From Candidatus Bathyarchaeota archaeon (lineage in GTDB: Archaea > Thermoproteota > Bathyarchaeia > Bathyarchaeales > Bathycorpusculaceae): a stretch of 14,012 nucleotides of DNA. A program made the translations under genes and the position numbers. The notes below the pieces were generated by a model. It saw nothing but the letters and a program-made list of their open reading frames with translations, did no database searches and had not been told where the DNA came from. Positions 12,844 through 14,012 of this stretch are shown here, piece by piece (position 1 is the stretch's first letter; each line of letters begins with the position of its first letter). Location of the stretch: the NCBI GenBank assembly GCA_030673805.1, contig DAOVIH010000025.1, positions 1 to 14,012 of the forward strand. The letters are read 5' to 3'.

Positions 12844-14012
12844 ATGTACCTAACTAAAAAAGAAGAATTAATGCTGAGTGGAAAGGAAGGCTCTGCAGTT
12901 AAGAAATCTATGGAGATACTAGTTGCTTTAGGCAACATTTTCGGCGCTGAACGCCTCATAAAAGTTGGTTCAGTTCAGGTAGCCGGAGTATCGTATCACA
13001 ATTTGGGTGATGCTGGCCTAGAATTTCTAAATGAACTAGCAACTGATGGAAAAGTCAAAGTGCTTACAACCTTGAATCCAGCAGGCATGGATCTGGAGAA
13101 CTGGAAGATCCTAGGAATATCCAAAGAGTTCGCTGAAAAACAGAATATGGTGATAGATGCTTTCAGAAAAATGGGGATAATAATATCTTGTACCTGCACC
13201 CCTTACTTGATAGGTAATCTGCCAAGGTATGGCGAACACATTGCATGGTCTGAATCCTCAGCAGTGACTTTTGCAAATTCTGTTATCGGCGCAATGACAA
13301 ATCGAGAAGGCGGACCCTCTGCCCTTGCAGCTGCTTTCGTTGGAAAAACGCCTTGCTATGGTCTTCATCTAAAAGAAAACAGAGTTCCAGATGTTCATGT
13401 GCAAGTAACTGCTGCTCTAGAAAAACTCTCCGACTGGGGCGCTCTGGGATATTGCATCGGAAAAAAAGCAGCAAACAAAATCCCATACATAACCGGGATT
13501 GCGCAAGCCGAATTAGACGAACTAAAATCTTTCTGTGCATCAATAGTTACCTATGGTTCAAAACCTCTTTTTTACCTGAAGGGAATTACCCCTGGAGCTG
13601 AAATCTATGATCCTCCGACGGAAAAGGTGATTATCAAAGAACGAGACATGAATGAAGCCTACGACGCAATCAATGACGAAGTTTGCGATATCGAGTTAGT
13701 GTGCATAGGTTGCCCGCACTGCTCAATCAAAGAAATTGCAGAAATATCAAAACTGCTAGAGAACAAGCAGGTCTCTCCTAACACAGAATTCTGGGTTGCC
13801 TGTTCTAGGGTAGCAAAACAACTTTCTGACAAACAAGGATACACCGAAGTAATCGAAAGAGCCGGGGGGAAGTTTGCCTGCGACACTTGCATGGCCGTAG
13901 CTCCCTTGAAGGGTCGGTTTAAATCGGTCGCAACGACCTCGGCAAAGGGCTGCTATTATTCAAGACATAATAAGATGTTGACGAAAATGGGGAGTCTAAA
14001 AGAGTGTGTAGA
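12844..14012 (+). CDS. Aconitase-X large subunit, probable phosphomevalonate dehydratase (3' truncated by window)
   Basis: ATG 12844 opens a frame that continues uninterrupted through the window end (389 full codons, probably only a few missing). It begins MYLTKKEELMLSG, then has VGSVQVAGVSYHNLGDAGLE, a family signature. Likely iron-sulfur ligands are in SCTCTPYLIG (C116, C118), CIGCPHC (C287, C290, C293) and CDTCM (C346, C349). TNREGGPSALAAA (about 154-166) and ARAxSDKxGY-like sequence complete the AcnX catalytic-domain pattern. Archaeal AcnX pairs with a small swivel-domain subunit to dehydrate mevalonate 5-phosphate to trans-anhydromevalonate 5-phosphate. AcnX relatives in other organisms act on hydroxyproline, but the mevalonate kinase and UbiD neighbours favour the mevalonate role. 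The gap to the UbiD gene is 5 nt, with GTGAT as a weak ribosome binding site. Confidence 0.9.
   Translation, partial: MYLTKKEELMLSGKEGSAVKKSMEILVALGNIFGAERLIKVGSVQVAGVSYHNLGDAGLEFLNELATDGKVKVLTTLNPAGMDLENWKILGISKEFAEKQNMVIDAFRKMGIIISCTCTPYLIGNLPRYGEHIAWSESSAVTFANSVIGAMTNREGGPSALAAAFVGKTPCYGLHLKENRVPDVHVQVTAALEKLSDWGALGYCIGKKAANKIPYITGIAQAELDELKSFCASIVTYGSKPLFYLKGITPGAEIYDPPTEKVIIKERDMNEAYDAINDEVCDIELVCIGCPHCSIKEIAEISKLLENKQVSPNTEFWVACSRVAKQLSDKQGYTEVIERAGGKFACDTCMAVAPLKGRFKSVATTSAKGCYYSRHNKMLTKMGSLKECV

Noticed and set aside
1..14012. CRISPR array, insertion sequence, rRNA or defence system
   Set aside because: Reading both strands I found no regularly spaced repeats, transposase motifs, rRNA-like segments or nuclease/toxin domains; the window is mostly housekeeping genes.

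Overview
The window is archaeal chromosomal DNA of moderate-to-low GC. It carries the C-terminus of a TATA-binding protein, archaeal-type ribosomal proteins, two RNA polymerase subunits (Rpo3/RpoD and Rpo10/RpoN), enolase, MEMO, mevalonate kinase and two enzymes of the archaeal modified mevalonate pathway. Archaeal TATA boxes and frequent TTG/GTG starts fit this. The gene set suggests a TACK-type archaeon, possibly a Bathyarchaeia lineage; that placement is a guess from general resemblance and was not tested.

Layout. (1) 1-171: 3' end of tbp. (2) 172-2065: an accessory pocket. It holds two very small minus-strand proteins with a DUF4177-like pattern (315-521, and 652-816, which is only about 54 aa), then two small plus-strand membrane proteins (994-1446 and 1499-1750), then possible gene remnants or micro-ORFs (1778-1864 plus, 1861-1992 minus). 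(3) 2066-5902: the conserved information-processing operon rps13-rps4-rps11-rpoD-rpl18e-rpl13-rps9-rpoN, tightly packed with ATGA/GTGA-type junctions. RpoD carries a zinc loop and a ferredoxin-like insert with two complete CxxCxxCxxxC motifs. (4) 5903-7318: where many archaea have rpoK there is a 306-nt spacer and a separately promoted AbrB-PhoU regulator. (5) 7442-10267: eno-rps2-MEMO. (6) 10539-14012: mevalonate kinase, a UbiD-family decarboxylase and the large subunit of an aconitase-X dehydratase, which runs off the window.

How the genes work together. Regions 3 and 5 form the usual archaeal translation/transcription supercluster. Region 6 encodes consecutive steps from mevalonate towards isopentenyl phosphate: mevalonate kinase makes mevalonate 5-phosphate, the AcnX-type phosphomevalonate dehydratase makes trans-anhydromevalonate 5-phosphate, and the UbiD-type decarboxylase makes isopentenyl phosphate. 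The dehydratase small subunit and isopentenyl phosphate kinase are not in the window. No CRISPR array, rRNA, tRNA or insertion sequence was recognised. The least explained DNA is the 172-2065 pocket and the 10268-10538 spacer.
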